A stretch of 47,094 nt of DNA from Planctomycetota bacterium (GTDB lineage: Bacteria; Planctomycetota; UBA1135; GCA-002686595): the NCBI GenBank assembly GCA_002686265.1, contig NZBA01000071.1, forward strand, positions 1-47,094. The letters are read 5' to 3'. Below the pieces are notes generated by a model. The model worked only from the letters and a program-made list of their open reading frames with translations, had not been told where the DNA came from and ran no database searches. Each line of letters starts with the position of its first letter. Position 1 is the stretch's first letter. Position numbers and translations under genes: made by a program. Positions 16,549 through 25,089 of the stretch are shown piece after piece.

Positions 16549-18980
16549 CCCGCGCTCCGACTGCGGGCCCTTCGCGCCCCCTGGCCACGGGGCACTTTCG
16601 GCGCGTCGCCGAGCACGGTTTCGGCGACGGTGTCAACGCCTACGCTTACAGCACGGCTTGGTTCCGCGACCATCTGTACGTCGGTTCCAACCGTCACACC
16701 ATGCCGTTGGTCCTCATGCAGGCGACGTGGGACGTGAGCCTCGAGCCGCCGCCGGTACCCCTGATGCCCATGAAGGACATGGACCTGCGGGGCCAGATCT
16801 GGCGCTACAGCCCGGCGGAGGAGAAGTGGACCCTGGCCTATCGTGCGCCTCTGATTCGTGTCGGTGAGCGTGATGTGCCGCTGTTCCTCGCCTTCCGTTG
16901 CATGACTGTCTTTCAGGGGACGAGCGACCCCGAGCCTGCGATCTACACTCTGCCGATCCAGGGGCGCTACGCCCCGCGGCGTTCGATCCTGCGCTCGTTC
17001 GACGGCGAGCACTTCGAGGAGCTGCCGCAGCCGAGGCTGCCGGAGGACCCGGTGGAGTGGCGCTCCTTCCGGGGGGTCGTCCCGTTCAAGAGCCGTCTGT
17101 TCGTGGCGCCGGCGTCGAGCCAGGTGAACCCGAGCGCCGCCGCGAAGGCGGACGACCCCCAGGGCCTGCAGACCCTCCCCAACACGGCTGCTGGGGCCAG
17201 CGTGCGCTACAGCGCCGATCCCGCCAGTGGTGTTTGGGAGGCGAGCTCCCTGCCTCACATGGGCGAGGGGACGAACCTCGGCCTGTTCGACCTCGCCGTC
17301 TTCGGCGACCGGCTCTACGTGGGCACGATGAACGTGCGCGAGGGATTCCAGCTGTGGTGTACCGACGGCGAGGGACCGGGGCCGCACCGTTGGGAGAAGG
17401 TCCTCGACCACGGGGCGGATCGCGGAATCCTCAATCAGTGCATCATGTGCATGGCTGAGTTCCAAGGGGCCCTCTACTTCGGCAGCTGCATTCAGAACGG
17501 AGGCCACGACAAGCGCAACAACATCGGGCCCGCGGCGGGGGAGGTGTCGCGCGTGAAAGCCGACGGTTCCTGGGATCTGGTCATGGGCCAGCCGCGTCAG
17601 ACGCGCGACGGCCTCAAGGTCCCTCTGAGCGGCCACGGTCCGGGGTTCGACAATCCATTCGCCGGCTACATCTGGCGCATGTGCGTCCACGACGGAGCGT
17701 TGTACGTCGGCACGGGCGAGATGACGCCCATGATTCCCTACACCGACCGTTCGCGCTGGCCCGAGCACGCCCGGAGGCTGTGCGACCGGGCCTCGATCGA
17801 GCTCTTCATGAAGCTGCGCGGCGGGGCCGAGCTGTGGCGCACAACGGACGGTGAGCGCTGGGCGCCGGTGACCCGCAACGGCTTCGGCAACCGCTACAAC
17901 ATGGGGATCCGGGGCCTGATCTCGACCCCCGCGGGCCTGTTCGTGGGGACGGCCAACCCCTTCGGCCCCCAGATCGCCGTCGAGGGACCGGGCGGCTGGA
18001 GCTACCAGCCCAACCCGCGTGGCGGCCTCGAGATCTGGCACGGCTCCCTCGAGCACGCCGGCTTCGAGCGGCTCGGCGAACCGCCGGCGGACGAGGCCCT
18101 CTCCACCGTCGGCGAGGAGGGCGGCGAGCCCTCGGGGGATCAGTGGGAGCACGCCGTCGGCGATTTCGACAGCCTCTTGTGGGAGGCCTGCGGCAGCGAT
18201 CCGATCTTGCGCATGGGCCTGGCCGAGCCGCACCTCGGCGGTCCGGCGGCGACGGTCCTGGCCGAGGTGGGGGACTACTACGGCGGCGTCGATGCGCGCA
18301 GCGTGGGCTACTGGAGCGGCGACGCATCCACCCCGGCCGACGCCTCCCGCCGCTTGGTCCTCGAACTGGCGCGCCCCCTGCTGGAGGAGTGGCCCGAGGC
18401 ACTCGAGCTCGAACTCTCGGTCCTCGGCCAGGGGAACATGGAGCTGGTCGCCGCCCTAGCCGCTCTCGACGAGCGCTTGCGTCCGTCGGCCGGAGCCTGG
18501 GCGGACGACCGGCTGGTGTCGATGGGGGAAGCCGGGGTCTCGCTCGCCCAGGGAGACGCCTCGCTAGACGCCGTCGTGTGGGTCGAGGGGCCCGCAGACG
18601 TCGGGCTCACGCGGGCTCTGGAGGAGGTGGGACGGGTTCTGCGGCCAGGCGGTCGCCTGCGCGCCGCGGAGGCGCTCGGCACGGGCCCGGGAGCCGACCC
18701 CGACCTGGCCGATGCCGGCACCTATCGCCGGGCGCTCTCGCGCTCCTGTCTGGTCGAGATCGCCGTCGAGGACGTGACCGACCAGACCTGGGAGCCGTTC
18801 TTCTCCCACAGCCGGCGCTTCTTCCTGGCACGCTTCCTGTTGCAGCAGATCGACGAGGAGCGGCGCACGGCCGCCCTGGCGGCCTTGCCCGGCGGTGATC
18901 GCACGGTCTCCACCTACGTCGTTGCGAGCGCCGTACGGCCCGCGGGTCCCCTCCTCGACCCCCCCGAACTCCGATCGTGA
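16545..18980 (+). CDS. Beta-propeller / methyltransferase-like fusion protein
   Basis: An 811-residue protein beginning with GTG in a GTGA overlap. Residues ~1-540 look like a beta-propeller: blade-like motifs recur as LYVGSN, LYVGTMN, LYFGSC, LYVGTGEM and LFVGTAN, with GxELWRTTDGxRW-type strands of the sialidase/Kelch sort. Conserved Cys and His occur between them (LNQCIMCMAEF, FGSCIQNGGHDKRNN), so a metal site is possible. Residues ~600-790 resemble a class I SAM methyltransferase with a weakened motif I (LSVLGQGN) and the post-motif EEVGRVLRPGGRL; SAM binding is uncertain. No signal peptide. It ends in a GTGA overlap with the sulfotransferase, so it is co-translated with tailoring enzymes. 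The fusion is not one I can name. Confidence 0.7.
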   Translation: MTRAPTAGPSRPLATGHFRRVAEHGFGDGVNAYAYSTAWFRDHLYVGSNRHTMPLVLMQATWDVSLEPPPVPLMPMKDMDLRGQIWRYSPAEEKWTLAYRAPLIRVGERDVPLFLAFRCMTVFQGTSDPEPAIYTLPIQGRYAPRRSILRSFDGEHFEELPQPRLPEDPVEWRSFRGVVPFKSRLFVAPASSQVNPSAAAKADDPQGLQTLPNTAAGASVRYSADPASGVWEASSLPHMGEGTNLGLFDLAVFGDRLYVGTMNVREGFQLWCTDGEGPGPHRWEKVLDHGADRGILNQCIMCMAEFQGALYFGSCIQNGGHDKRNNIGPAAGEVSRVKADGSWDLVMGQPRQTRDGLKVPLSGHGPGFDNPFAGYIWRMCVHDGALYVGTGEMTPMIPYTDRSRWPEHARRLCDRASIELFMKLRGGAELWRTTDGERWAPVTRNGFGNRYNMGIRGLISTPAGLFVGTANPFGPQIAVEGPGGWSYQPNPRGGLEIWHGSLEHAGFERLGEPPADEALSTVGEEGGEPSGDQWEHAVGDFDSLLWEACGSDPILRMGLAEPHLGGPAATVLAEVGDYYGGVDARSVGYWSGDASTPADASRRLVLELARPLLEEWPEALELELSVLGQGNMELVAALAALDERLRPSAGAWADDRLVSMGEAGVSLAQGDASLDAVVWVEGPADVGLTRALEEVGRVLRPGGRLRAAEALGTGPGADPDLADAGTYRRALSRSCLVEIAVEDVTDQTWEPFFSHSRRFFLARFLLQQIDEERRTAALAALPGGDRTVSTYVVASAVRPAGPLLDPPELRS

Positions 18981-19819
18981 CCAACCCCATGGAAGCGGAC
19001 TCGACTCTCCGACCTCGGTTCATGGTCATCGGCGCGCAGAAGAGCGGAACGACCGCCCTCTTCGAGTACCTCTCGGCCCACCCCGACGTCGCGCCTCCGA
19101 CGACCAAGGAGATCAACTACTTCCTGTGTGGCACGTTGCACGCCCGCGGGCTCGAGTACTACCACTCCCACTTCCCCGCTCCCGACCCCGGGCACCCCTC
19201 TCGGGTCACCTTCGAAGCTTCGCCCAATTACCTGACGAGCGCCGAGGCTCCCGGACGAATCCGCGACTACGACCCGCGGATGAAGCTCCTCTGCTTGCTG
19301 CGCGATCCGGTCCCGCGCGCCTTCTCCGCCTGGCAGATGTACCGGCGCTGGACGAAACGCAACCCCGATTGGTTCTTCGAGTGGATCTACGAGTGCGACC
19401 GGGAGATCGGCCGCGACCGCTACGTGCGCCGCGGGCCCTGCTTCGGCGAGGACTTCGAGGCCGACATGCGCTTTGAGCTCGAGGTGCTCGCCCAAGGCCG
19501 CCGGACGGAGATGCCGATCCTGCGCCACGGCGACTACCGCGAGCAGCTCGAGGGCTTTCTGGCCTGCTTCCCTCGCGAGCAGCTTTGGATCGAGGACCAG
19601 GGGCGCTTCGTGCGCGAGACACGCGCTGTTCTCGGGGAGGTGGAGGAGTTCGTGGGGCTCGCTCCCACCGATCCCGCCGACAGCGACCTGGAGCCCGTGT
19701 TCGTCGGGTCCTACCGACGCGAGGTCCCCGAGGGCGCGGCCGAGTTGCTGCGCGATCACTACGCCGCCGCCAATCGAGAGCTCTTCGCCCTCCTCGGCCG
19801 CGAGCTTTCCTGGGCCTGA
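18977..19819 (+). CDS. PAPS-dependent sulfotransferase
   Basis: A 280-residue sulfotransferase-family enzyme. The 5'-phosphosulfate loop is IGAQKSGTTALFEYLSAHP (residues 18-36) and the 3'-phosphate-binding segment is LLRDPVPRAFSAWQMY (R109, S117). The KEINYF and EASPNYL segments are those of the heparan-sulfate-sulfotransferase-like group. It transfers sulfate from PAPS to a hydroxyl or amine, in the cytoplasm as there is no signal peptide. The start GTG overlaps the stop of the previous gene, making it the last gene of a three-gene coupled unit. It implies that the cluster's product or a lipid/glycan partner is sulfated. Confidence 0.92.
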   Translation: MTNPMEADSTLRPRFMVIGAQKSGTTALFEYLSAHPDVAPPTTKEINYFLCGTLHARGLEYYHSHFPAPDPGHPSRVTFEASPNYLTSAEAPGRIRDYDPRMKLLCLLRDPVPRAFSAWQMYRRWTKRNPDWFFEWIYECDREIGRDRYVRRGPCFGEDFEADMRFELEVLAQGRRTEMPILRHGDYREQLEGFLACFPREQLWIEDQGRFVRETRAVLGEVEEFVGLAPTDPADSDLEPVFVGSYRREVPEGAAELLRDHYAAANRELFALLGRELSWA

Positions 19820-19840
19820 GCGTGGACGGAGCGGGCTCGC

Positions 19841-20962
19841 TCAGGGGCGCATCGGATGGGTCGCGAAGAAGCGCCACATCGCCTTCGAAGCCTTGACCGC
19901 CTTGCTCACGTCCCCCGTGCCGCTGCGTTTCTCGGCGCGTGTCACCTCGCCCCCGGGCCAGGTGTGCCCGCCGTCCTCCAGGGTCCAGAGCACCACGTCG
20001 CCCCCGCCCTCACCGCCGGAGAACTCCTTGCGGACCCCCTTGCCGAAGCGCCGCTCGACGGGCTCGCCCGTGCAGCCGTTCAGCTCCGCCCAGGAGCGGA
20101 TGACCTCGGGGACCGGTTTGAAGGGGTAGGGTTCGAAGACGGACTTGGAGCCACGCTGGCTGCCGCCGCCGAGGACGCCGCCGGCGTAGGGAGCGAACTC
20201 GTCGTGCAGGCCGTGGAAGTGCATGACCGGGACCGGGCGCGCGGGCTTCCCCGAGAACTCGTCGGCCGCCGCCTGTCCCGCGACCGGCGCGACCGAGGCG
20301 ATGCGATCGGAGAGTTCCGCGGCCAGGCGGTAGCACATCTGACCACCGTTGGAGATCCCCGTCGCATGAACGCGGCGCGGATCGACGCTGAAGAAGCGTG
20401 CCACGTCGTCGAGCGCCGCGCGGAAGTAGGCCACGTCGTCGACCTTGCCCTGGCGCGGGTCCTTGGTCGGGTGTCCGGTGTTCCAGAAGAGCAATCGGTC
20501 GGTGTGATCGGTGTGGGTTCCCGCCGCGTACAGGACGAGGAAACCCTCGGCGTCTGAGACCTCGTCGAGGCCGGTAATGTGACGCATGAGCGTGGCGAAG
20601 CCGCCGCCGCCGTGCAGGACCAGGACCAAGGGCGCGGGCTTGCCGGGGACGTACCCGGGGGGGACGTGGACCTCGTAGTAGCGCTCCTTCCCGCCCAGGG
20701 AGAGCTTGCGTCCGTAGTTGCCCGGCCCCCGTTGGGTCGACGAGGTTTCTCCTGCGGGGCCGGGGTCGGCGATCCACTTCAGGGAGACACGGTAGTCGCG
20801 GCGCGGCAGCAGCCCGCCCGGGCCGGGGGATCTCCCCGACTCGTCTCCGCCGGTCGAGCCCGAGCTCCCCGAGGCCACGGCTCGGCGGGCACAGGCGGGG
20901 GAGAGTGAGGTGAGCAGGATCAGCAGCAGCAGCAGTCCAGGTCGCAGGCTTGCGTCCAGCAT
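19841..20962 (-). CDS. PHB-depolymerase-like exported esterase
   Basis: A 373-residue exported esterase of the LpqC / poly(3-hydroxybutyrate) depolymerase type. The N-terminus is a hydrophobic signal ending SPACARR; it may be a lipoprotein signal, though the lipobox is not canonical. A low-complexity Gly/Ser linker follows. Catalytic elements: VLVLHGGGG (oxyanion region), ATGISNGGQM with Ser204, FHGLHDEFAPY with the Asp and DGGHTWPGG with the His. Length and order fit the family. It probably cleaves an ester outside the cytoplasm (feruloyl or acetyl ester, or polyester); the substrate is not decided by sequence. It converges on the sulfotransferase with 21 bases between the stops, and is divergent from the CobW gene. 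Confidence 0.88.
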   Translation of the reverse strand: MLDASLRPGLLLLLILLTSLSPACARRAVASGSSGSTGGDESGRSPGPGGLLPRRDYRVSLKWIADPGPAGETSSTQRGPGNYGRKLSLGGKERYYEVHVPPGYVPGKPAPLVLVLHGGGGFATLMRHITGLDEVSDAEGFLVLYAAGTHTDHTDRLLFWNTGHPTKDPRQGKVDDVAYFRAALDDVARFFSVDPRRVHATGISNGGQMCYRLAAELSDRIASVAPVAGQAAADEFSGKPARPVPVMHFHGLHDEFAPYAGGVLGGGSQRGSKSVFEPYPFKPVPEVIRSWAELNGCTGEPVERRFGKGVRKEFSGGEGGGDVVLWTLEDGGHTWPGGEVTRAEKRSGTGDVSKAVKASKAMWRFFATHPMRP

Positions 20963-21180
20963 GGCGGGTCCTCGTGGAGGAGGTCGGTGGGGGCGGTCGG
21001 TGGAGTCGGGAGTGCCGAGTATAGCCGCGTCGGCCTGGGGCTCGGAGGAGGGGAACGGTTCCCTACGCCCGGCGGCCGCGCTACTTTGCACGAACCGCGC
21101 GAAGATCCCGCGCGTGCCTCGGGGCGTGAAGGCACGCGAGGGAAGCGGGTTAGAATGGGCCGAGCCCTTCTCCCTGATCC
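20963..21180. promoter_or_regulatory. Divergent intergenic region, esterase / CobW GTPase
   Basis: 218 bases. Toward the CobW gene there is a TAGAAT at 21151-21156, a good -10-like hexamer, but no good -35 at 16-18 bases. Just upstream an 8-base inverted repeat, CGCGTGCC at 21111-21118 and GGCACGCG at 21131-21138, could be an operator. No Shine-Dalgarno precedes ATG 21181. No AT-rich Zur-like palindrome was seen. Confidence 0.3.
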
Positions 21181-22152
21181 ATGCGCGACGTTCCCTGCAA
21201 TCTCCTGACCGGTTTTCTGGGCAGCGGGAAGACGACCCTCCTGCGCCAGGTGATGGAGCGCGGCCTGGGAGACGCGCGGGTCGCGATCGTCATGAACGAG
21301 ATCGGCGACATCGGCATCGACGGGCGCGTGTTCGACGGTCTGGAGAGCGTCGAGCGCATGGTCGAGCTCTCGAGCGGCTGTGTCTGCTGCTCGATCGACG
21401 AGTACGCCTTTGGCACCGCTTACCAGGAGCTGCTGGAGACCGCCCGCCCCGACCTCGTCATCATCGAGACCACCGGAGTCGCCGAGCCTGGGCCGATCCT
21501 CGCGCGGTTGGGCGGCATGGGCGTCCCCTGTGACGCGGTCATCACCGTCGTGGACGCCGTGGGGTTCGAGGCTCTCGCCGCACGAGAACCCGTGCTCGAA
21601 TTGCAGGTGCGCGCGGCGGACTTCCTGGTGATCTCGAAGGTCGACCTCGTCTCGCGCGACACCGCGCGTCTCCTCGAGGAACAACTCGCCCGCTTCAATC
21701 CGCGGGCGCGACGTCTGCGCGCCGTACACGGCGACGTGCCCGGCGGGTTGCTCTTCGGCGCAGGCCTGGCCCGACCGAGCTCCCCGAGGGGAGCGCGCCC
21801 CGCTTACGGCGCGGGCTCGGCCCATACCCACGGAGCGATCGAGTCCTTCTCCTTCACGAGCGAGCGAGGGCTCGACCCCGACGCGTTCGGTTCCTTCCTC
21901 GAGACTCTCCCCGAGCCGATCTACCGGGCCAAGGGGTTGTTCCTGCCGGCCGGAGAGGAGGCCCCACGCCTCTTCCAGTTCACCTGTGGGCGTTGGGAGC
22001 TGCGCGCCGTTCCCCGGCTGCGGGGAGCCGTGCGCGGAACGCGAGCCGTCTTCATCGGTCGCGCCATCGGACGCGTCGAGCAGGCGGTGAAGGCCGATCT
22101 CTCGCTCTGCTTGGAGCCGACGCCGACGAAAAAAGACGGCTGCGAGCCCTGA
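21181..22152 (+). CDS. CobW/COG0523 family GTPase
   Basis: A 323-residue metal-chaperone GTPase of the COG0523 family. Walker A is GFLGSGKTT (11-19), the metal-binding motif is GCVCC (C67, C69, C70), followed by IIETTGVAEPGP and the guanine-specificity SKVD. The C-terminal CobW_C domain starts about residue 220 (IESFSF) and ends with FIGR. Members deliver zinc, cobalt or other metals to client enzymes using GTP. The His-rich stretch typical of many zinc-linked members is reduced to SAHTHGA. Nearby metal-dependent candidates include the AP-superfamily phosphodiesterase, but a specific client cannot be assigned. The stop codon sits in the loop of a terminator hairpin for the opposing gene. Confidence 0.92.
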   Translation: MRDVPCNLLTGFLGSGKTTLLRQVMERGLGDARVAIVMNEIGDIGIDGRVFDGLESVERMVELSSGCVCCSIDEYAFGTAYQELLETARPDLVIIETTGVAEPGPILARLGGMGVPCDAVITVVDAVGFEALAAREPVLELQVRAADFLVISKVDLVSRDTARLLEEQLARFNPRARRLRAVHGDVPGGLLFGAGLARPSSPRGARPAYGAGSAHTHGAIESFSFTSERGLDPDAFGSFLETLPEPIYRAKGLFLPAGEEAPRLFQFTCGRWELRAVPRLRGAVRGTRAVFIGRAIGRVEQAVKADLSLCLEPTPTKKDGCEP

Positions 22153-22166
22153 GGCTCGCAGCCGTC
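22129..22166 (-). terminator. Intrinsic terminator of the FG-GAP gene
   Basis: Arms 22135-22148 and 22153-22166 are perfect 14-base complements with a 4-base loop. On the minus strand the hairpin is followed at once by six T (22129-22134 read in reverse). This is a textbook rho-independent terminator for the gene ending at 22214. The cobW stop codon (22150-22152) lies in the loop. There is no T tract in the plus direction. Confidence 0.85.
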
Positions 22167-22178
22167 CGTGATCGCACG

Positions 22179-22205
22179 GCGCCCTCGCCCGCCGGGCGAG
22201 GGCGC
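22179..22205. terminator. Second hairpin between convergent genes
   Basis: A perfect 12-base inverted repeat with a 3-base loop (arms 22179-22190 and 22194-22205), between the two stop codons. It has no T tract on either side. It may act as a transcription barrier or RNA-stabilising hairpin for either gene. Confidence 0.5.
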
Positions 22206-22213
22206 GCGTTGCC

Positions 22214-24034
22214 CTACTGCCAGGTGATCGAGATGCCGTTGGTCAGGTTGAACGTCTGACCGCAGGGACCGTTCGGATCTCGGTACCAGCCTTGGTAGTG
22301 CTTGGTGTCGCCCGGGTTCACCGCGGAGCTGGCTCCCGGATCACCGGAGATCGAGTGCGGCAAGGAGTCGACCGAACCGTTCCCGTCGATGATCATCGGC
22401 GGGTAGTAGCGCCAGACGTTGGCGCCCGCGCAGCGCAGGCCGTCGCCGAAGACGATGCCGTTGCCGTTGTCGATCGCGTTGTCGCCCTGGAAGAAGACCA
22501 TGAACTGGCCGGGGATCAGGTCGTCGGCCTGGAGCACGACCGTGTCCGCACCGACGATCGCATCGCCCGAGCCGGTCAGCAGGCCTCCGCCGGGGTTGGC
22601 GCTGTTGGCGCAGCCGCGTCCGGGCCCGCCCGCATTGCCGCAGGGGGGCTGGGTGCCGGTGCCGTCGCAGGAGCAGAAGGGGCTGAACGGCCCGGCGTCG
22701 GGATTCGTCAGGTAGAGGACCCAGACGGCGCCGCGGTCGGAACCGCCGTCGTCGTCCGAGGAGGCCCCGACCAGCATGTCGTTGACGCCGTTTCCGTCGA
22801 GGTCGCCCGCCCAGCGGCAGGAGTAGCCGAAGTAGTCGTTGTCATCCAGGGCGCCCTGGAAGCCACCCTCGGTGTTGCTGATCTTGTGCGACGAGGCCAC
22901 ACCGCCCTGCTGGAGCATCAGGAGCCACACGGCTCCGCGGTCGCCGCCGCCGTCGTTGTCGTTGGGGGAGCCGACGGCCAGGTCGGCCACGCCGTCACCG
23001 TTGAGGTCGCCCGTGGAGGCACAGGAGCGGCCGAAGTTGTCACCGTTTTGCAGGGCGGGGCTTGCGCCACCCTCGGTCGAGCTGATCTTGACGTGGGCCA
23101 AGGCGTGTCCGGTCGGGGCCAGGGCCATGATCCAGACGGCGCCGCGGTCGGTGCCGCCGTCGTCATCGCCGCCGGCGCCGACGGCCAGGGCGTAGGTGCC
23201 GAAGCCCATGTAGTTCCCCAGGCCTGCCAGGGACCAGCCGAGGCCGTCACCGTCGGCGAGGGTTCCGGCGAAGTTGCCCATCCAGTCGCTGATCTTCTGG
23301 TGGGCCTTGACCGTGCCGTCCGCGTTCAGGAAGAGCACGTAGACGGCGCCGCGGTCCGTGCCGCCGTCGTCGTCGTTCCGCGCGCCGACCGCGAGGTCCC
23401 TGACCGAGTCCCCGTCGAGATCGCCGATCATCAGGACCGAGGTGCCGAAGCGGTCGGTTTCGCCGAGGTTGGCCGTAAAGCCGCCTTCGCTTGCACTGAT
23501 CTTCTGCTGGCCCTTGACCGTCCCGTTGGTGTTGAGAAACACGATCCACACGGCACCGGCGTTGAAGGACCCGTCATCGTCCTGCAGTGCGCCGACCGCG
23601 AGGTCCATGACGCCGTCCCCGTCGAGGTCGCCGAGCGGGGCGAGGGAGCAGCCGAACCAGTCCTGGTTGCTGAGGCCGCCGGAGAAGCCGCCCGCGGTGT
23701 CACTGATCTTCTGCTCGCTCTTGACCGAGCCGTCGGCGTTCATGAAGACGATGTAGACCGCACCGCGGTTCTCGCCTCCATCGTCGTCGAGCCGGGCGCC
23801 GATGGCGAGGTCGCCGACGCCGTCGCCGTCGAGGTCGCCGATCGCCGTGACGGCGCGCCCGAAGGAGTCGAAGTCATCGAGGGTACCGCCGAAGCCGCCC
23901 TCGGTGTCGCTGATCTTCGAGTGGCCGATCACCTGAGCCGAGGCGATGGTGGTCGCGAGGCAGGCGGCGAGGAGCGTCATCGCCGGGGCGGACACGCAGC
24001 AGTTGAACTTGCTGGAGATTCGATTGTGTTGCAC
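22214..24034 (-). CDS. Exported FG-GAP (integrin-like) repeat protein
   Basis: A 606-residue protein with a signal peptide (residues ~1-34, ending IASAQ). Six FG-GAP repeats of ~68 residues run from residue 40 to about 450. Each starts KIS, has an FG near the middle, then a Ca-binding GDLDGDGVxDLAVGA loop and a DDDGGxxRGAVxI strand. Repeat four has lost the acidic loop (LGNYMGFGTYALAVGA). Six or seven such blades form an integrin-alpha-like beta-propeller. A short linker with Cys pairs (FCSCDGT, PPCGNAGG) leads to a ~135-residue C-terminal domain with FGDGLRC and YQGWYRDP, shared with the protein at 5046-6176. Likely secreted or cell-surface, calcium-stabilised; ligand unknown. Confidence 0.9.
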   Translation of the reverse strand: MQHNRISSKFNCCVSAPAMTLLAACLATTIASAQVIGHSKISDTEGGFGGTLDDFDSFGRAVTAIGDLDGDGVGDLAIGARLDDDGGENRGAVYIVFMNADGSVKSEQKISDTAGGFSGGLSNQDWFGCSLAPLGDLDGDGVMDLAVGALQDDDGSFNAGAVWIVFLNTNGTVKGQQKISASEGGFTANLGETDRFGTSVLMIGDLDGDSVRDLAVGARNDDDGGTDRGAVYVLFLNADGTVKAHQKISDWMGNFAGTLADGDGLGWSLAGLGNYMGFGTYALAVGAGGDDDGGTDRGAVWIMALAPTGHALAHVKISSTEGGASPALQNGDNFGRSCASTGDLNGDGVADLAVGSPNDNDGGGDRGAVWLLMLQQGGVASSHKISNTEGGFQGALDDNDYFGYSCRWAGDLDGNGVNDMLVGASSDDDGGSDRGAVWVLYLTNPDAGPFSPFCSCDGTGTQPPCGNAGGPGRGCANSANPGGGLLTGSGDAIVGADTVVLQADDLIPGQFMVFFQGDNAIDNGNGIVFGDGLRCAGANVWRYYPPMIIDGNGSVDSLPHSISGDPGASSAVNPGDTKHYQGWYRDPNGPCGQTFNLTNGISITWQ

Positions 24035-24318
24035 GGAAGCGCCTCCTTGGAGGGCTGCAGGGAACGGGGACGCGAATGAGCTGGGGACCTAGACGGCCGA
24101 GCGCGCCCCGCGCGCTCGAGACAACCGTCACCAGCAGAACTTCATGTCCGATTATGGCGCACTCCCGGGGGTCGTGGGGAGATGCGATGGGAGGAAAACG
24201 GTCTTTTTCGGCGTCGAGCGCCAATCCGTGTCGGTGACGGGCCCTCGCCCCGCTATGTTGGTCCTGATCGTGCGCCGAGGTCACCCGATCGCCCCCTCAC
24301 GCTCCCTCGCCAGCCCTC
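24035..24318. promoter_or_regulatory. Divergent intergenic region, FG-GAP / SDR
   Basis: 284 bases between divergent starts, less GC-rich around 24130-24215 than the flanks, and probably holding both promoters. A plus frame beginning at 24144 is open across it but is out of frame with the SDR and continues as a shadow, so it is not taken as a gene. No certain promoter was identified. Confidence 0.35.
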
Positions 24319-25077
24319 TTGCAGACCCTCAAAGACACCGTCGCCGTCGTCACGGGCGGGAGCAGTGGCATCGGCCTGGCGACCGCCAAGGCCCTCGCGG
24401 CCGGCGGGGCCGCGGTGGCTCTCGTGGGGCGCAACGCCGAGCGCCTGGCGGGCGCCCTGGACGCCGTGCGGGCCGAGGTCCGCGAAGCGCGCCTGGAGGC
24501 CCTGTCCTTCGATGTGCGCGCGGCGGCGGACATGGAAGCCCTCGTGGAGAGGGTCCTCGCGAGTTGGGGGAGGATCGACATCCTGGTGGCCGCTGCCGGG
24601 AGCGCGGGCAACTCGGCCGCCACCCGCGGCCTGCCGCACGCCGTCGCCGACCTCCCACTCGCGGAGTGGGACGAGGTCATCGACACCAACCTCAAGGGCG
24701 TCTTCCACGGCTTGCGCGCCGTGCTGCCCGCCATGATCGAACAGGGCGCGGGCGAGATCGTCTGCGTCTCCTCGGCGCGTGGCGCCCTCGTCGGCCTGCC
24801 CTACAACGCCGCCTACAGCGCCTCGAAACACGGCCTGCGTGGCCTGTGCTCTTGCCTGGCCGAGGAGGTGGCGTCGCGGGGCATCCGCGTGCAGTCCGTC
24901 TTGCCCGACGTGACCGACACCCCGATGATGCACGCGACGCGTTCCATGGCGCCCGATGGTCTGCTGGACCCGCGGCAGGTGGCCGAGACGATCTTGCGCC
25001 TGATCCTCGCGCCCGACGATGCCTTGCTCGTCGATCCCCTCTTGGCTCCCTTTCCCGCCCCCGGTGCTCAACCGTGA
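24319..25077 (+). CDS. Short-chain dehydrogenase/reductase (first of tandem pair)
   Basis: A 252-residue classical SDR. The cofactor motif TGGSSGIG is at 12-19, with GRN after beta-2 suggesting NADP(H). The catalytic Ser152 (VSSARG), Tyr166 and Lys170 (YSASK) are all present, and NLKG supplies the Asn. The only in-frame start near the first strand is TTG 24319, with no clear Shine-Dalgarno; upstream ATG codons are in another frame. It probably reduces a keto group or oxidises an alcohol in the cytoplasm. It is followed after 12 bases by a paralogue, so both are likely in one operon. Proximity to the synthases suggests, but does not show, a role in product reduction. Confidence 0.88.
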   Translation: MQTLKDTVAVVTGGSSGIGLATAKALAAGGAAVALVGRNAERLAGALDAVRAEVREARLEALSFDVRAAADMEALVERVLASWGRIDILVAAAGSAGNSAATRGLPHAVADLPLAEWDEVIDTNLKGVFHGLRAVLPAMIEQGAGEIVCVSSARGALVGLPYNAAYSASKHGLRGLCSCLAEEVASRGIRVQSVLPDVTDTPMMHATRSMAPDGLLDPRQVAETILRLILAPDDALLVDPLLAPFPAPGAQP

Positions 25078-25089
25078 GGCGCTCTGCCC

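Noticed and set aside
20963..21180. Zur-type operator upstream of the CobW GTPase
   Set aside because: No AT-rich Zur-like palindrome is present; only a GC-rich 8-base inverted repeat was seen.
22214..24034. CRISPR-like repeats
   Set aside because: The repeats are ~205 bases, degenerate, in frame, and encode FG-GAP blades; there are no spacers or cas genes.
22292..24079. 595-codon plus-strand open frame opposite the FG-GAP gene
   Set aside because: The apparent repeats (VVVVRGADxEVxDAV-like) are the reverse complement of the FG-GAP repeats.
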